64,000 nucleotides of DNA from Methanocalculus alkaliphilus (GTDB lineage Archaea > Halobacteriota > Methanomicrobia > Methanomicrobiales > Methanocorpusculaceae). The translations under genes were made by a program, and so were the position numbers. Numbering within the stretch: the first letter of the stretch is position 1; each line of letters opens with the position of its first letter. A model generated the notes under the pieces. It ran no database searches. It saw only the letters and a program-made list of their open reading frames with translations, and was not told where the DNA came from. Below are positions 8,190 through 15,498 of the stretch, in pieces. The stretch spans positions 1 to 64,000 of the forward strand of contig NZ_JALJYG010000012.1 of NCBI RefSeq assembly GCF_024170505.1, read 5' to 3'.

Positions 8190-9203
8190 TTAGCGGAATG
8201 CGAGCTTCACCTCTTCTTCATAAAGCCGGATTGATTCATCTATGATTTTATTCTCAGGCAGACCATCTATCAGATTCGCAGACTGCCACTCACCGTCTTC
8301 TTCGGCGATGATCCGTATTGGAACCTCATTCCTCTGGGCTATCAGGGCGAGTTTCTTCAGAACAAAGTATGAATGGCTGGCAAGGAATAACTGAATTCCT
8401 CTGCTGGCAAGGATCGAGATGATCTCAAGGAATTCTGAGACTGCAACCGGGTGAAGGGCAGCCTCAGGTTCATCGATGAAGATGATCGATTCCGTATCCA
8501 GGTACCGGTTGCCAAGGAGTGTATCGAGGATGGCGATCTTCTTGACTCCTTCTGATGTAACACCGATTAAGAATTTCTGTTTCCCCTTTTGAAAGACCCA
8601 TCTGGCGTCGTTTTCGTCATACTCAAGCCTTCCTCCGATGAGATCTTTGAGGCTCTTTCTGGATGTTGCAAACTCCGGGTAATTTCTGCCGGATCGGGTT
8701 GATCTGCTGAGTGCACGGGCAAGGTCAAGGTATGTATCATCAAATCCGAAGACCTGATCCTGCTCACGTGATTTGAGGATAATATGATGGATGGAGAGGA
8801 CCTCTTTGGCAGGAAGGAAGATCGAATTGCTCGTTCGTGATTCTCGTATCTCGGAGATCTTCTGGAACTTCTTCGTCGCATCCTTTCCAAAGCAGTACCT
8901 GAAGATCTCCTGGTTGAGGGTGATTGAGCAGGAGAGTGGATCAGACACCCCTTTGGTGACGAGATCACCTATTTTTTCTGCCTGAAAGGTCCAGTAGAGC
9001 TTCTCAGCAAGGATCTCAGATGCCAATCGCTGGTCATCCCCACGCCGATACTCTTCCATCGTCTTTACGGCTGAGTACAATGCCTTGAGGAGGAAGGTCT
9101 TGCCACTCCCGTTCCCACCGATTATAAGGTTTATTGAACCGATATCCTGCCAGTTTAGATGGGTGATCGGGCCGAAGTTCTTCAGTTCCACGGAATTGAG
9201 CAT
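8190..9203 (-). CDS. AAA_21/AAA_15 ABC-type ATPase
   Basis: A 337-residue stand-alone ABC-type ATPase of the group that includes OLD-like and AriA-like defence ATPases. Walker A is GGNGSGKT at 29-36, the signature region is TSEGVKK at 216-222, Walker B is IIFIDEPEAALHP at 240-251, and the switch His is in LASHS at 274-278. No TOPRIM or DUF4435 domain is present, so any effector must be another protein; the PD-(D/E)XK-like gene immediately downstream is the obvious candidate. The start at 9203 (MLNSVELKNFGPI) is typical for the family. Its place inside a type I restriction operon supports a defence role, which remains inference. Confidence 0.75.
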   Translation of the reverse strand: MLNSVELKNFGPITHLNWQDIGSINLIIGGNGSGKTFLLKALYSAVKTMEEYRRGDDQRLASEILAEKLYWTFQAEKIGDLVTKGVSDPLSCSITLNQEIFRYCFGKDATKKFQKISEIRESRTSNSIFLPAKEVLSIHHIILKSREQDQVFGFDDTYLDLARALSRSTRSGRNYPEFATSRKSLKDLIGGRLEYDENDARWVFQKGKQKFLIGVTSEGVKKIAILDTLLGNRYLDTESIIFIDEPEAALHPVAVSEFLEIISILASRGIQLFLASHSYFVLKKLALIAQRNEVPIRIIAEEDGEWQSANLIDGLPENKIIDESIRLYEEEVKLAFR

Positions 9204-9311
9204 CCTTTTAAATCCCCGTAGATCTTCATCACCCCAGGAGTTTATAAATGATTCCCAATGGAGAGGAGAGACCGGAAGGTGGTATCTCTTCTGGAATCCG
9301 CATCCGGCCGT

Positions 9312-9737
9312 CTATTCGACCTGATCGTCATTCCCTTCTATGATCTCCCAGTGGCCGCCTCTGTCTGGACCGATGCGTTGTAACCCCACCGTCTTCTTCA
9401 GCTGCTGAATCTACCACTCGATACCTTTTTGACTGATTCCAAGCCTCTTTGCCATTTCTTTCATGGTGATAGACGAATCCGCCTTTATCAGAGTGATGAT
9501 CTGCTCTCCGGTTTCTTCCCTCGCTATCACCCTGGTTTCTTCCCTAGTTTCTTTCCTGTTTTCTTCCCTAGTACCCCCCGATCTATCCTCCATTCTGTAT
9601 GGAAACTCCACCCAGAGACCGGCATCATCCATGCCGATATAGAGCCTGCCGCCCTGAGCATTGGCAAATCCGCAGATCCATTTGAGGTATTCGTCCCGCC
9701 AGGACTGTTTGTACTCGATGGATTCTGTCTCGGTCAT
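9312..9737 (-). pseudogene. AlbA_2-type ATP-binding protein, deleted and with amber stop
   Basis: The first 36 residues (ESIEYKQSWRDEYLKWICG, FANAQGG, YIGMDDAG) are the start of a Schlafen AlbA_2 domain. After DDAG the reading jumps to LWVEFPY, which belongs to the far C-terminal part of such proteins, so about 300 residues are deleted in frame. A linker rich in REET repeats follows, then a winged helix (MKEMAKRLGISQKGIEW). An in-frame TAG at 9411-9413 interrupts this domain; beyond it the same frame continues IQQLKK, RIGPDRGGHW to a TAG at 9312-9314. An intact homologue would be about 450-500 residues. The start overlaps the fragment upstream by 4 bases. Confidence 0.75.
9505..9567. repeat. 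Imperfect 12-bp repeats encoding REET linker
   Basis: Several imperfect 12-base units of the type GTTTCTTCCCTA lie in this stretch of the decayed AlbA_2 gene. On the coding strand they give Arg-Glu-Glu-Thr-like repeats between the former ATPase part and the winged helix. Copies differ by one to three bases. Confidence 0.6.
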
Positions 9738-9991
9738 GGGTGTGCATCTGCCAGGTCTTGATCTGGTATATCGGGCTTATCCAGTGTTACGGAGAGCAAT
9801 TTTAATTGGGTACTTTTCTGGGTACTTTTCAGGGTACTTTTTGGGGTAGTGATTGGGACAGTGATTGGGGTAGTTCTATCCTCACCCAAACCAGCTGCTT
9901 GCAGGTGCGAAGGATTCGCATGGAACGAGAGCATCAGACCTGCCATCCCGGACATATTGTAAGCGTCCTCGGATATCAAAGCAAGATTCAC
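9734..9991 (-). pseudogene. AlbA_2-type protein, C-terminal fragment
   Basis: A GTG at 9991 overlaps the stop of the DUF262 gene and opens 85 codons. The segment GLMLSFHANPSHLQAAG resembles the strand that closes the ATPase domain of AlbA_2-type proteins. It is followed by TTPITVPITTP and KSTLKSTQKSTQ, a linker typical of that family, but the winged helix that should follow is replaced by an unrelated tail (PDIPDQDLADAHP). I read it as the broken C-terminal half of a second such gene, different in sequence from the remnant just downstream. It could still be translated by coupling, but no function is claimed. Confidence 0.5.
9799..9868. repeat. 12-bp repeats encoding KSTQ and ITTP linkers
   Basis: Three 12-base units of the type GGGTACTTTTCT are followed by GGGGTAGTGATT-type units. 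They encode the KSTL-KSTQ-KSTQ and TTPITVPITTP linkers of the fragment at 9734-9991. The units are multiples of three, so changes in copy number preserve the frame. Confidence 0.75.
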
Positions 9992-11832
9992 CCCATGGTT
10001 ACTTCCAGATCATCCCTGTATTCGTACTCGCCACCCTCGGCAATCTGGCTCACGGATTTGCCAGTGACCCCCTCTATGAGTCTGCTTAACCTGACGCGAC
10101 GATCTTCGAGGAAAGCTTTAAAATCATCATTTCGTAAGAGCGTCGGGTTAAGTGCGTGGCTGGCAAGCAATGTGTCCATATCCTCATCTCTGAGTTGCAC
10201 CTGTTTCTCATTCTGGATACGTTGAAGATAGCTTGAAGGCGGATCTCCACCGATCTTGCGGTTTGCCTTGAAGGATATCGGCGTCTTGTTTAGGATACAA
10301 TCGTATTGTTCCTTTGGAATTCCTTGTTGCTGGCACCATGCCTGCGGGAAGATGTGATGAATGTCAAGTCTGATATCGTCGGCATCCAGCTCTTTGATTC
10401 CGGCTTTCCAGAACCAGTCCTGCGCACCCTGCCGTAAGAACAGTACATTAAGCCCTTTATATGCGGCACTCAGACGGGAGCGGAGTGTATTGAACCGATC
10501 CGGATGGAAGGTTGCATCGCGGACTGTGCGTGGTATTGCTGCATCATCTTCAAACCAGGCCAGCAGCTCTTCGTAATCATTTGCCATGCGGGTTTCAACC
10601 GCACCGCCATAGAGTTCGCCTAATACACCACACCAGAACCACCGGGAGAGTTTATCATAGATCCGCGGCTCAAGCCAGCGATCACCAAGTTGAGCCATGA
10701 CTGCCGCCAGAGGCACAAGCTGGGTACTATAGGGGAGTTCACGGCGGTGGTAGAAAAACTCCTTTCGCAGAAACCTCCCTGCGAGCTGAAAACCCTTTTC
10801 TACAGCATCAGCATATTTCTGCCAGGCGCTCAGAGGGAGTTTTAATACATCGACCCGTTTTGCACTTACCGGGCGTACCTGTTTATCGATTTTTCCTGCC
10901 TCAATATCGGACAATCTCAACTCATGCGTATGGAGGAGGGTTACAGTCTGTAAAAACTCGGGTGCTTCCAATTCTGTCAGCAATGGATCTGCGGCAATCC
11001 GTTTTTGTCGGGATTCCACATTGCGGATAGATGATCCAAACCAGTCATCACGAAGATTGTAGCCATCTGCCGCATAACTTGCCGTAACGAGTTCAAACAC
11101 AGACAGTTTGACACCGCCGGTGTTCACCTTTTCAAAAACAAGACAGACAGCTTCTTTTGAGGTTGCTTTTGTCAGCTGAATTACCGGCAACTGATACGTT
11201 CTGAATGAGTTGAGGATTTCATTGCGAAACGTCATATAGATGCCAAAATGTTCCGGTGCCACTTTATGCAATGTGTACTCCCACTGATCGGAGTTCATCA
11301 CCTGATCACAGGGAAAACAGAGCTGTTTGCACTCAAGTTCCTGTGTGGAGAGATCCAGCATCACATCACGGCCGAAATTGGTTCGGAGCTGCTTCTTCTC
11401 ATCCACTGCAATAATAGCGTCAGCCAGATCATAGGGGGCATCCACAGCTTTTTTGATGTCGAAATAATAATGCCGTTTAATCTTCTTATCCTTGGATGTC
11501 CGGGTATCGACGGGTTCTGTGAGAGAGAGTGCCTGCGTCAGGGTGGTAAGGCGCTGCTGACCATCAAGGATAAGCTTCTCCGGCTGCACCCCTCCATTCA
11601 ATTTCTTTTCAAGCCCTTCAACAGGCCGTGTCTGAAAACGCACTTCTCCACCGGTCTCAAGAAACATCACCGCACCCACCGGGAAGGAGCGGCTGATACT
11701 CACTAAAAGATCCTGGATATGATCGTCATCCCATACCCATCCTCGCTGAAAATCCGGCAACTGGATCTTCCCTGCACAGATATCACTCAAAATAGAGCTG
11801 AGTGAAGCTTTTGTACTATCAAAACTGCTCAT
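9988..11832 (-). CDS. DUF262/HNH protein, GmrSD-like
   Basis: A 614-residue protein of the DUF262 (ParB-like) family. The N-terminal domain has the conserved QLPDFQRGWVWDDDHIQDLL at about residues 23-42 and later LILDGQQRLTTL, which is the nucleotide-binding DGQQR motif. The C-terminal half carries the DUF1524 HNH nuclease signature DIHHIFP near residue 485, followed by the NK segment. Fused DUF262-DUF1524 proteins include GmrSD type IV restriction enzymes, which cut modified DNA, and related phage-defence proteins. The start (ATGA) overlaps the hsdS stop by 4 bases, so it is translationally coupled to the specificity subunit. All key residues are present. Confidence 0.85.
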   Translation of the reverse strand: MSSFDSTKASLSSILSDICAGKIQLPDFQRGWVWDDDHIQDLLVSISRSFPVGAVMFLETGGEVRFQTRPVEGLEKKLNGGVQPEKLILDGQQRLTTLTQALSLTEPVDTRTSKDKKIKRHYYFDIKKAVDAPYDLADAIIAVDEKKQLRTNFGRDVMLDLSTQELECKQLCFPCDQVMNSDQWEYTLHKVAPEHFGIYMTFRNEILNSFRTYQLPVIQLTKATSKEAVCLVFEKVNTGGVKLSVFELVTASYAADGYNLRDDWFGSSIRNVESRQKRIAADPLLTELEAPEFLQTVTLLHTHELRLSDIEAGKIDKQVRPVSAKRVDVLKLPLSAWQKYADAVEKGFQLAGRFLRKEFFYHRRELPYSTQLVPLAAVMAQLGDRWLEPRIYDKLSRWFWCGVLGELYGGAVETRMANDYEELLAWFEDDAAIPRTVRDATFHPDRFNTLRSRLSAAYKGLNVLFLRQGAQDWFWKAGIKELDADDIRLDIHHIFPQAWCQQQGIPKEQYDCILNKTPISFKANRKIGGDPPSSYLQRIQNEKQVQLRDEDMDTLLASHALNPTLLRNDDFKAFLEDRRVRLSRLIEGVTGKSVSQIAEGGEYEYRDDLEVTMG

Positions 11833-13142
11833 GCTTGCACCATGTTATTATGGTCACCAATCTCTTCCGGGGCGACCAGCCGCACCTTCCCGGTCAGGAG
11901 CTGCTGCATCATCCCCTGCTTAATCTCCTTGGACTTATCCCGGCGGCGTTCAAGGGCGGCGATCTCGGCGTCCATGTCAAGAAGAAGCTTACTTATTGCT
12001 AATTGCTCATCTATTGAAGGTAGCTCAACCTCAATTTGAGATAGACTTCGTGTACTTATGTGAACTATAGCATCTCCTTGAGCCATGCGTGCTTTTTGCA
12101 TTGTCACACTTTCATGATTCATGAGATGACCAAGGTATATTGAATTCTGACCCTCCGGGTTGAGAACAATAATATCTCCACCAGCATATGCTTGCTCAGT
12201 TCCAAGATAAGCAGCACATTGACCAATGTCTTCAGCAGTCTCTCCAGAGCCAGCAAAAAGTAAGTCCCCGGTTTTAATCGGCAAAGCATCTGAGGCAACG
12301 GAAGGTGAGATCCTTGAAACAGGAGAAGTAATGTAATTTTTATATGTCGTATACAACTCCCCATATCTGATACAAGCTAAGCCATTATCAGACACATCAT
12401 CCCTTTTAATTCCCCTGCCCTTTGAAAAGGTCCCTATAGCTCCAACTTTTACTGTAACCCACTCCCCCTCAAACCCCGGCAGCCTCGTCCTCCCGGTCAG
12501 AAGCTGCTGCATGGCGGCCTGCTTCATATCCCGCTTCTTGGTGATGAGGGCATCCAGCGCCCCGATCAGTCCATCGACATCGGAGAGGGCGGCGGCGATG
12601 GCGTGTTGTTCAGGGAGGGGTGGAGTTGGAATAAGAACACTATAAATACTTTTGTTCGATGTGTGCCGTACTGTTGTGCCTATTGCCCGCTCCTTAATAA
12701 CATCCAGATAAAGTCGGGAGAGTAAAAAATAAAATAGGTACGATTTAACAAGGCCCTTATTTTTTATTATAACTTTTCCAATACGCTGATTATGTAAAAT
12801 TATTTCCTCTGATAGAATAAAAGCGGGTTTACCAAGAAGATTGCACCCTGGAGTTAAATCAGTCATTACAATCAACAAATCACCAACACGAAAAATCATT
12901 TCAGAACTATAAACTCCAGAAAAACGCTTAGTATTTCGCTCCTCAAAATATAAACCGCCATCAAGCCTGAAATTACCAGGTGTAAGGATAATAGGACCTG
13001 AATATGAGAAGTATTTACTACTAAATGCGAATCCATTTTTTAGAGAGAATAAATCCCCAAGAGGGTGAATTTTCCAATCCTCCGGTATCACCCCGATCTC
13101 CGTCCGCTTATAGCCAGAAGGTACAGCACCCTGCTCAGTCAT
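11829..13142 (-). CDS. hsdS: Type I restriction specificity subunit S
   Basis: HsdS chooses the DNA target of the methylase and nuclease complexes. The 437 residues show two target recognition domains, each followed by a conserved spacer helix: PPLPEQHAIAAALSDVD through MQQLLTGRTRLPGFEGEW in the middle, and PSIDEQLAISKLLLDMD through MQQLLTGKVRL at the end. The first recognition domain (about bases 12640-13070) is visibly AT-rich compared with the GC-rich conserved segments, a sign of domain exchange by recombination. The gene overlaps the DUF262 gene downstream by 4 bases. The half-sites of the target cannot be read from the sequence. Confidence 0.93.
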   Translation of the reverse strand: MTEQGAVPSGYKRTEIGVIPEDWKIHPLGDLFSLKNGFAFSSKYFSYSGPIILTPGNFRLDGGLYFEERNTKRFSGVYSSEMIFRVGDLLIVMTDLTPGCNLLGKPAFILSEEIILHNQRIGKVIIKNKGLVKSYLFYFLLSRLYLDVIKERAIGTTVRHTSNKSIYSVLIPTPPLPEQHAIAAALSDVDGLIGALDALITKKRDMKQAAMQQLLTGRTRLPGFEGEWVTVKVGAIGTFSKGRGIKRDDVSDNGLACIRYGELYTTYKNYITSPVSRISPSVASDALPIKTGDLLFAGSGETAEDIGQCAAYLGTEQAYAGGDIIVLNPEGQNSIYLGHLMNHESVTMQKARMAQGDAIVHISTRSLSQIEVELPSIDEQLAISKLLLDMDAEIAALERRRDKSKEIKQGMMQQLLTGKVRLVAPEEIGDHNNMVQA

Positions 13143-13362
13143 CCGCTCCCCCTCCGACCAGAGTATGTTGGTCGATTACCGAATAAACCATATCAGGTGT
13201 CCCTCGCAATTGTGCCACCGCCGGTGTCACTTCTCCTGTTTCGCCCAGCCAGCCATCTGAACACCACATCCCCAAAACCGATTGCTCCGTATGCCAGCCG
13301 GAGATCAGATTATATGAACGCATATCTGCGGTTATATCCGGAATCTGTTCGGGGTCACGCAT
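13135..13362 (-). CDS. Small protein upstream of hsdS, unrecognised
   Basis: An ATG at 13362 (a TTG two codons earlier is also possible) opens about 75 codons ending 8 bases inside hsdS, consistent with coupling. The protein (MRDPEQIPDITADMRSYN..., ending QHTLVGGGADD) has no membrane segment, signal peptide or motif that I recognise. It could be a short accessory gene or the remains of a longer one. It follows the repeat-rich region at 13.4-13.9 kb, so it may start a secondary transcript for hsdS. Confidence 0.35.
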   Translation of the reverse strand: MRDPEQIPDITADMRSYNLISGWHTEQSVLGMWCSDGWLGETGEVTPAVAQLRGTPDMVYSVIDQHTLVGGGADD

Positions 13363-13472
13363 TTTCAAACGACTTCCTATGATGAGATATGAGCATTCAT
13401 GATTTAATATGGGTCTTTTTGCTGCCTCTTCTATTCATGTGACACACCCCTCATACAGATTTATGTGCGAAT

Positions 13473-13718
13473 TTATGTGCGCGAACATAAATCACCTGAG
13501 CAGGTATGTGCGCACACATAAACTTCCGAATGGAAATGTTCGGAGTTCAAAGACAAATGTTCGAAGCTCCCTGTCAAATGTTCGGAGCTTAAAACCAAAT
13601 GTTCGAACCTCTCTCTCAAATGTTCGGAGCTTGAAACCAAATGTTCGAAGCTCTCTCTCATATGTTCGGAGTTCAGCTTCGAACATATCCCACCTGCTCT
13701 AAACATTCTCACACCCAC
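13473..13718 (-). pseudogene. Repeat-linker remnant (SSEHL/FEHL repeats)
   Basis: On the minus strand this stretch is open for 81 codons and mostly consists of a 14-residue repeat of the type FEHLVLSSEHLRER. Repeats of the SSEHL type occur as linkers before the winged helix in AlbA_2/ATP-binding regulators, and two decayed members of that family lie nearby at 9.3-10.0 kb. I therefore read it as the linker of a third deleted gene, though it may be a non-coding minisatellite that happens to be open in two frames. No catalytic domain is present on either side. Confidence 0.35.
13534..13688. repeat. 21-bp minisatellite in alternating A/B units
   Basis: Seven contiguous 21-base units begin at 13534, 13555, 13576, 13597, 13618, 13639 and 13660. 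All start with (A/T)AATGTTCG or ATATGTTCG. Odd and even units differ in the second half, giving a 42-base higher-order period. The array ends in a perfect inverted repeat: ATATGTTCG at 13660-13668 pairs with CGAACATAT at 13680-13688. It lies in the gap between the 307-residue gene and hsdS. Confidence 0.9.
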
Positions 13719-13876
13719 GCAACCATTCTTTCTGGCTTTGCTGAAACAATACGTGATGGTTCCCGACGGCTGATCGCAGACTATGCATCCTTCATTCCAT
13801 TATTTAATATCAAGCACATACCGTGCTTCAACCTCATCGTTTCGCCTAATCAATCGAATATAGCTCCATCTCAATG

Positions 13877-13895
13877 TGCTACACAGTGTGTAGCA
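13877..13895. promoter_or_regulatory. 19-bp perfect palindrome
   Basis: TGCTACACA and TGTGTAGCA form a perfect inverted repeat around a single central G. It lies about 90 bases downstream of the 307-residue gene stop, in a gap that shows no gene. As RNA it would form a hairpin with an implausibly short loop, so a protein-binding site is the better reading; a terminator is the alternative, since a T-run follows on the plus strand. Confidence 0.4.
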
Positions 13896-13984
13896 ATTTT
13901 AAAAAGCGGGATATCCAAAGTAAAACAGCCTCGCACTGAGAAGAGTCGTCTGTAGCGAATCAAAAAAATCCCGGTCCATCGTCA

Positions 13985-14908
13985 TTATTCCACCCCATCC
14001 ATAAACTCAAATCCGGTAAGTGTGTATGTATGGTGTTTACTCATTCCAACACTCCTCTCCAGAAGATGAATGATCACCCGTTGATCCAGCTGTCGATTGA
14101 TCTTCCCGGCATCCTCAATTGAAGAATCAACCCTTCCTGAAATGACCTCGTCAGAATCACCCTTACGGAATTCAAATATTCGTTTATTCGGGAGATATCC
14201 AAGAAAAACACCTGTGAAGGTCACATCTTCTTCACGGATATTATCCTCACTGAGTCGCTTCTCACTCTGGCGAATCTGACCAACATCAGAAAAGCTGAAT
14301 GAATCCCTGCCGGACTGCAGAGTGCATACTGCCTCGTTATCAGCAAGGTACCTGACAAAGTCATGAAGCTCTTTGATTGCCCTCGGATCAGATTCAGAGA
14401 GAGCTTCATTTAACTCTTCATCAGTCTCAACAGATGCTTTGAGGATACTCATTGTTGTATGGATTGCTGATTCAAGGGGAGAAAACTCCTTTGTCAGCTT
14501 GTAATTCTCTGATGGTTCCTCAATAACAAATCCAAATGAACCTCTGGCAATCCCGGTTATCAACAGTTTATATTCCTCACGATTTGGAAGTGCCCCGCGT
14601 GATCCAAGAGTTTCGGTCTGACTTGTACCAATTGCCCGGACGGCATCAGCAAATTTTTTTAGAGCAAATCCTCCAAAATCAGCTTGAACTCCGTGATTGC
14701 CAAATATTGGAGCTCCACGAAACGTCAGACTGAACCGGGCCGGCTGACGAACAGGACCTTCCAGTGACGCAAGAGCTTTCTCTACATTGTTTCTTCGGGC
14801 TTCAAGGCTCATACGTTCGATTAAGCTGGATTCGGGAAGCATCGTGAGCATTTTATTAAGAGTGGACAGCTCCGCCTGTAAATAATCATACTGCTGAATA
14901 GTTGTCAT
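13985..14908 (-). CDS. Unknown 307-residue partner of NTase-like protein
   Basis: I do not recognise this protein. Residues 1-50 are strongly helical and likely coiled coil (YDYLQAELSTLNKMLTMLPE, then MSLEARRNNVEKALASLEG). The middle (RFSLTFRGAPIFG, then FGGFALKKFADAVRAIG) looks alpha/beta. A helical acidic segment follows near 150-200, and the C-terminal part is beta-rich (VTFTGVFLGYLPNKRIFEF). There is no signal peptide or membrane segment. Its ATG overlaps the stop of the NTase-like gene by 4 bases, so the two are co-translated and probably form one system. It lies between hsdM and hsdS, which are normally adjacent. Confidence 0.7.
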   Translation of the reverse strand: MTTIQQYDYLQAELSTLNKMLTMLPESSLIERMSLEARRNNVEKALASLEGPVRQPARFSLTFRGAPIFGNHGVQADFGGFALKKFADAVRAIGTSQTETLGSRGALPNREEYKLLITGIARGSFGFVIEEPSENYKLTKEFSPLESAIHTTMSILKASVETDEELNEALSESDPRAIKELHDFVRYLADNEAVCTLQSGRDSFSFSDVGQIRQSEKRLSEDNIREEDVTFTGVFLGYLPNKRIFEFRKGDSDEVISGRVDSSIEDAGKINRQLDQRVIIHLLERSVGMSKHHTYTLTGFEFMDGVE

Positions 14909-15498
14909 ACCGAATCTCCTCCACCCATTAACTCATCCAGATTTCTCTGAGCAACCGTATCATCATTATTGGACAGATCAATCTGTAAAAAACCTTTCCA
15001 TTGACCATCCCTTCGGTGAGACCAGAGGCTATACCAGTATGCAGCCGAATCAACCAGTATTTCTGGTGCACCCGCGTTCAACCGGACAAAATATGCATCA
15101 ACATGATATTTGCTTTTCAGGCTTTCATGGTTGAAGAGTCCGGGTGCAGAACCGATAATGCCCTCTTCGGTCACTCCATCAGGAATATGAAAGAAGGTGA
15201 CCAGATCAATATCCTCTGGATCCCGCTCTTCTATCCTCTCAATATCCTCAAGGAAACTCCCATCGATCCACTGAAAACCCTTGATAATACCCACTGTATA
15301 TAATGCAGAACGGAACTCCAGGAGCCCTTTCAGGATGGCCTGCCGACGAGGTGTGATTCCAAAGCGAAGGATGATATCCGTTAAAGAAATTGAATACGGC
15401 GATCGGTCGTGAGATATCGGATCATGCATATTAACCGGCGGTATCACCCCATCGCTATTCCATGGCGGTATCGCATCTCTCTCCATCCTCACTCCCAC
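14905..15498 (-). CDS. Nucleotidyltransferase-like protein (DUF6932-type)
   Basis: A protein of up to 197 residues with the polymerase-beta nucleotidyltransferase pattern: DGS at 79-81, then DID at 96-98 in PEDIDLVTFF, and a third carboxylate at Asp134 in HVDAYFV. The 14-residue space between GS and DID is occupied by a charged insertion (FLEDIERIEERDPE), as in the DUF6932 group. GTG 15498 overlaps hsdM; ATG 15486, four codons in, does not and has a GTGAGG-like site, so it may be the true start. The stop overlaps the 307-residue gene by 4 bases. Transfer of a nucleotide to RNA or protein is likely from the fold, but the target is unknown. Confidence 0.65.
   Translation of the reverse strand: MGVRMERDAIPPWNSDGVIPPVNMHDPISHDRSPYSISLTDIILRFGITPRRQAILKGLLEFRSALYTVGIIKGFQWIDGSFLEDIERIEERDPEDIDLVTFFHIPDGVTEEGIIGSAPGLFNHESLKSKYHVDAYFVRLNAGAPEILVDSAAYWYSLWSHRRDGQWKGFLQIDLSNNDDTVAQRNLDELMGGGDSV

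Noticed and set aside
9411-9413. In-frame TAG as a pyrrolysine codon
   Set aside because: The same gene also has a 300-residue deletion, no pyrrolysine genes are seen, and a single CAG-to-TAG change explains it.
13534-13688. CRISPR array
   Set aside because: The units are contiguous 21-bp repeats without unique spacers.
13641-13955. Plus-strand frame of 104 codons after the minisatellite
   Set aside because: It starts inside the repeats and has no motif I can recognise; kept out of the gene list.
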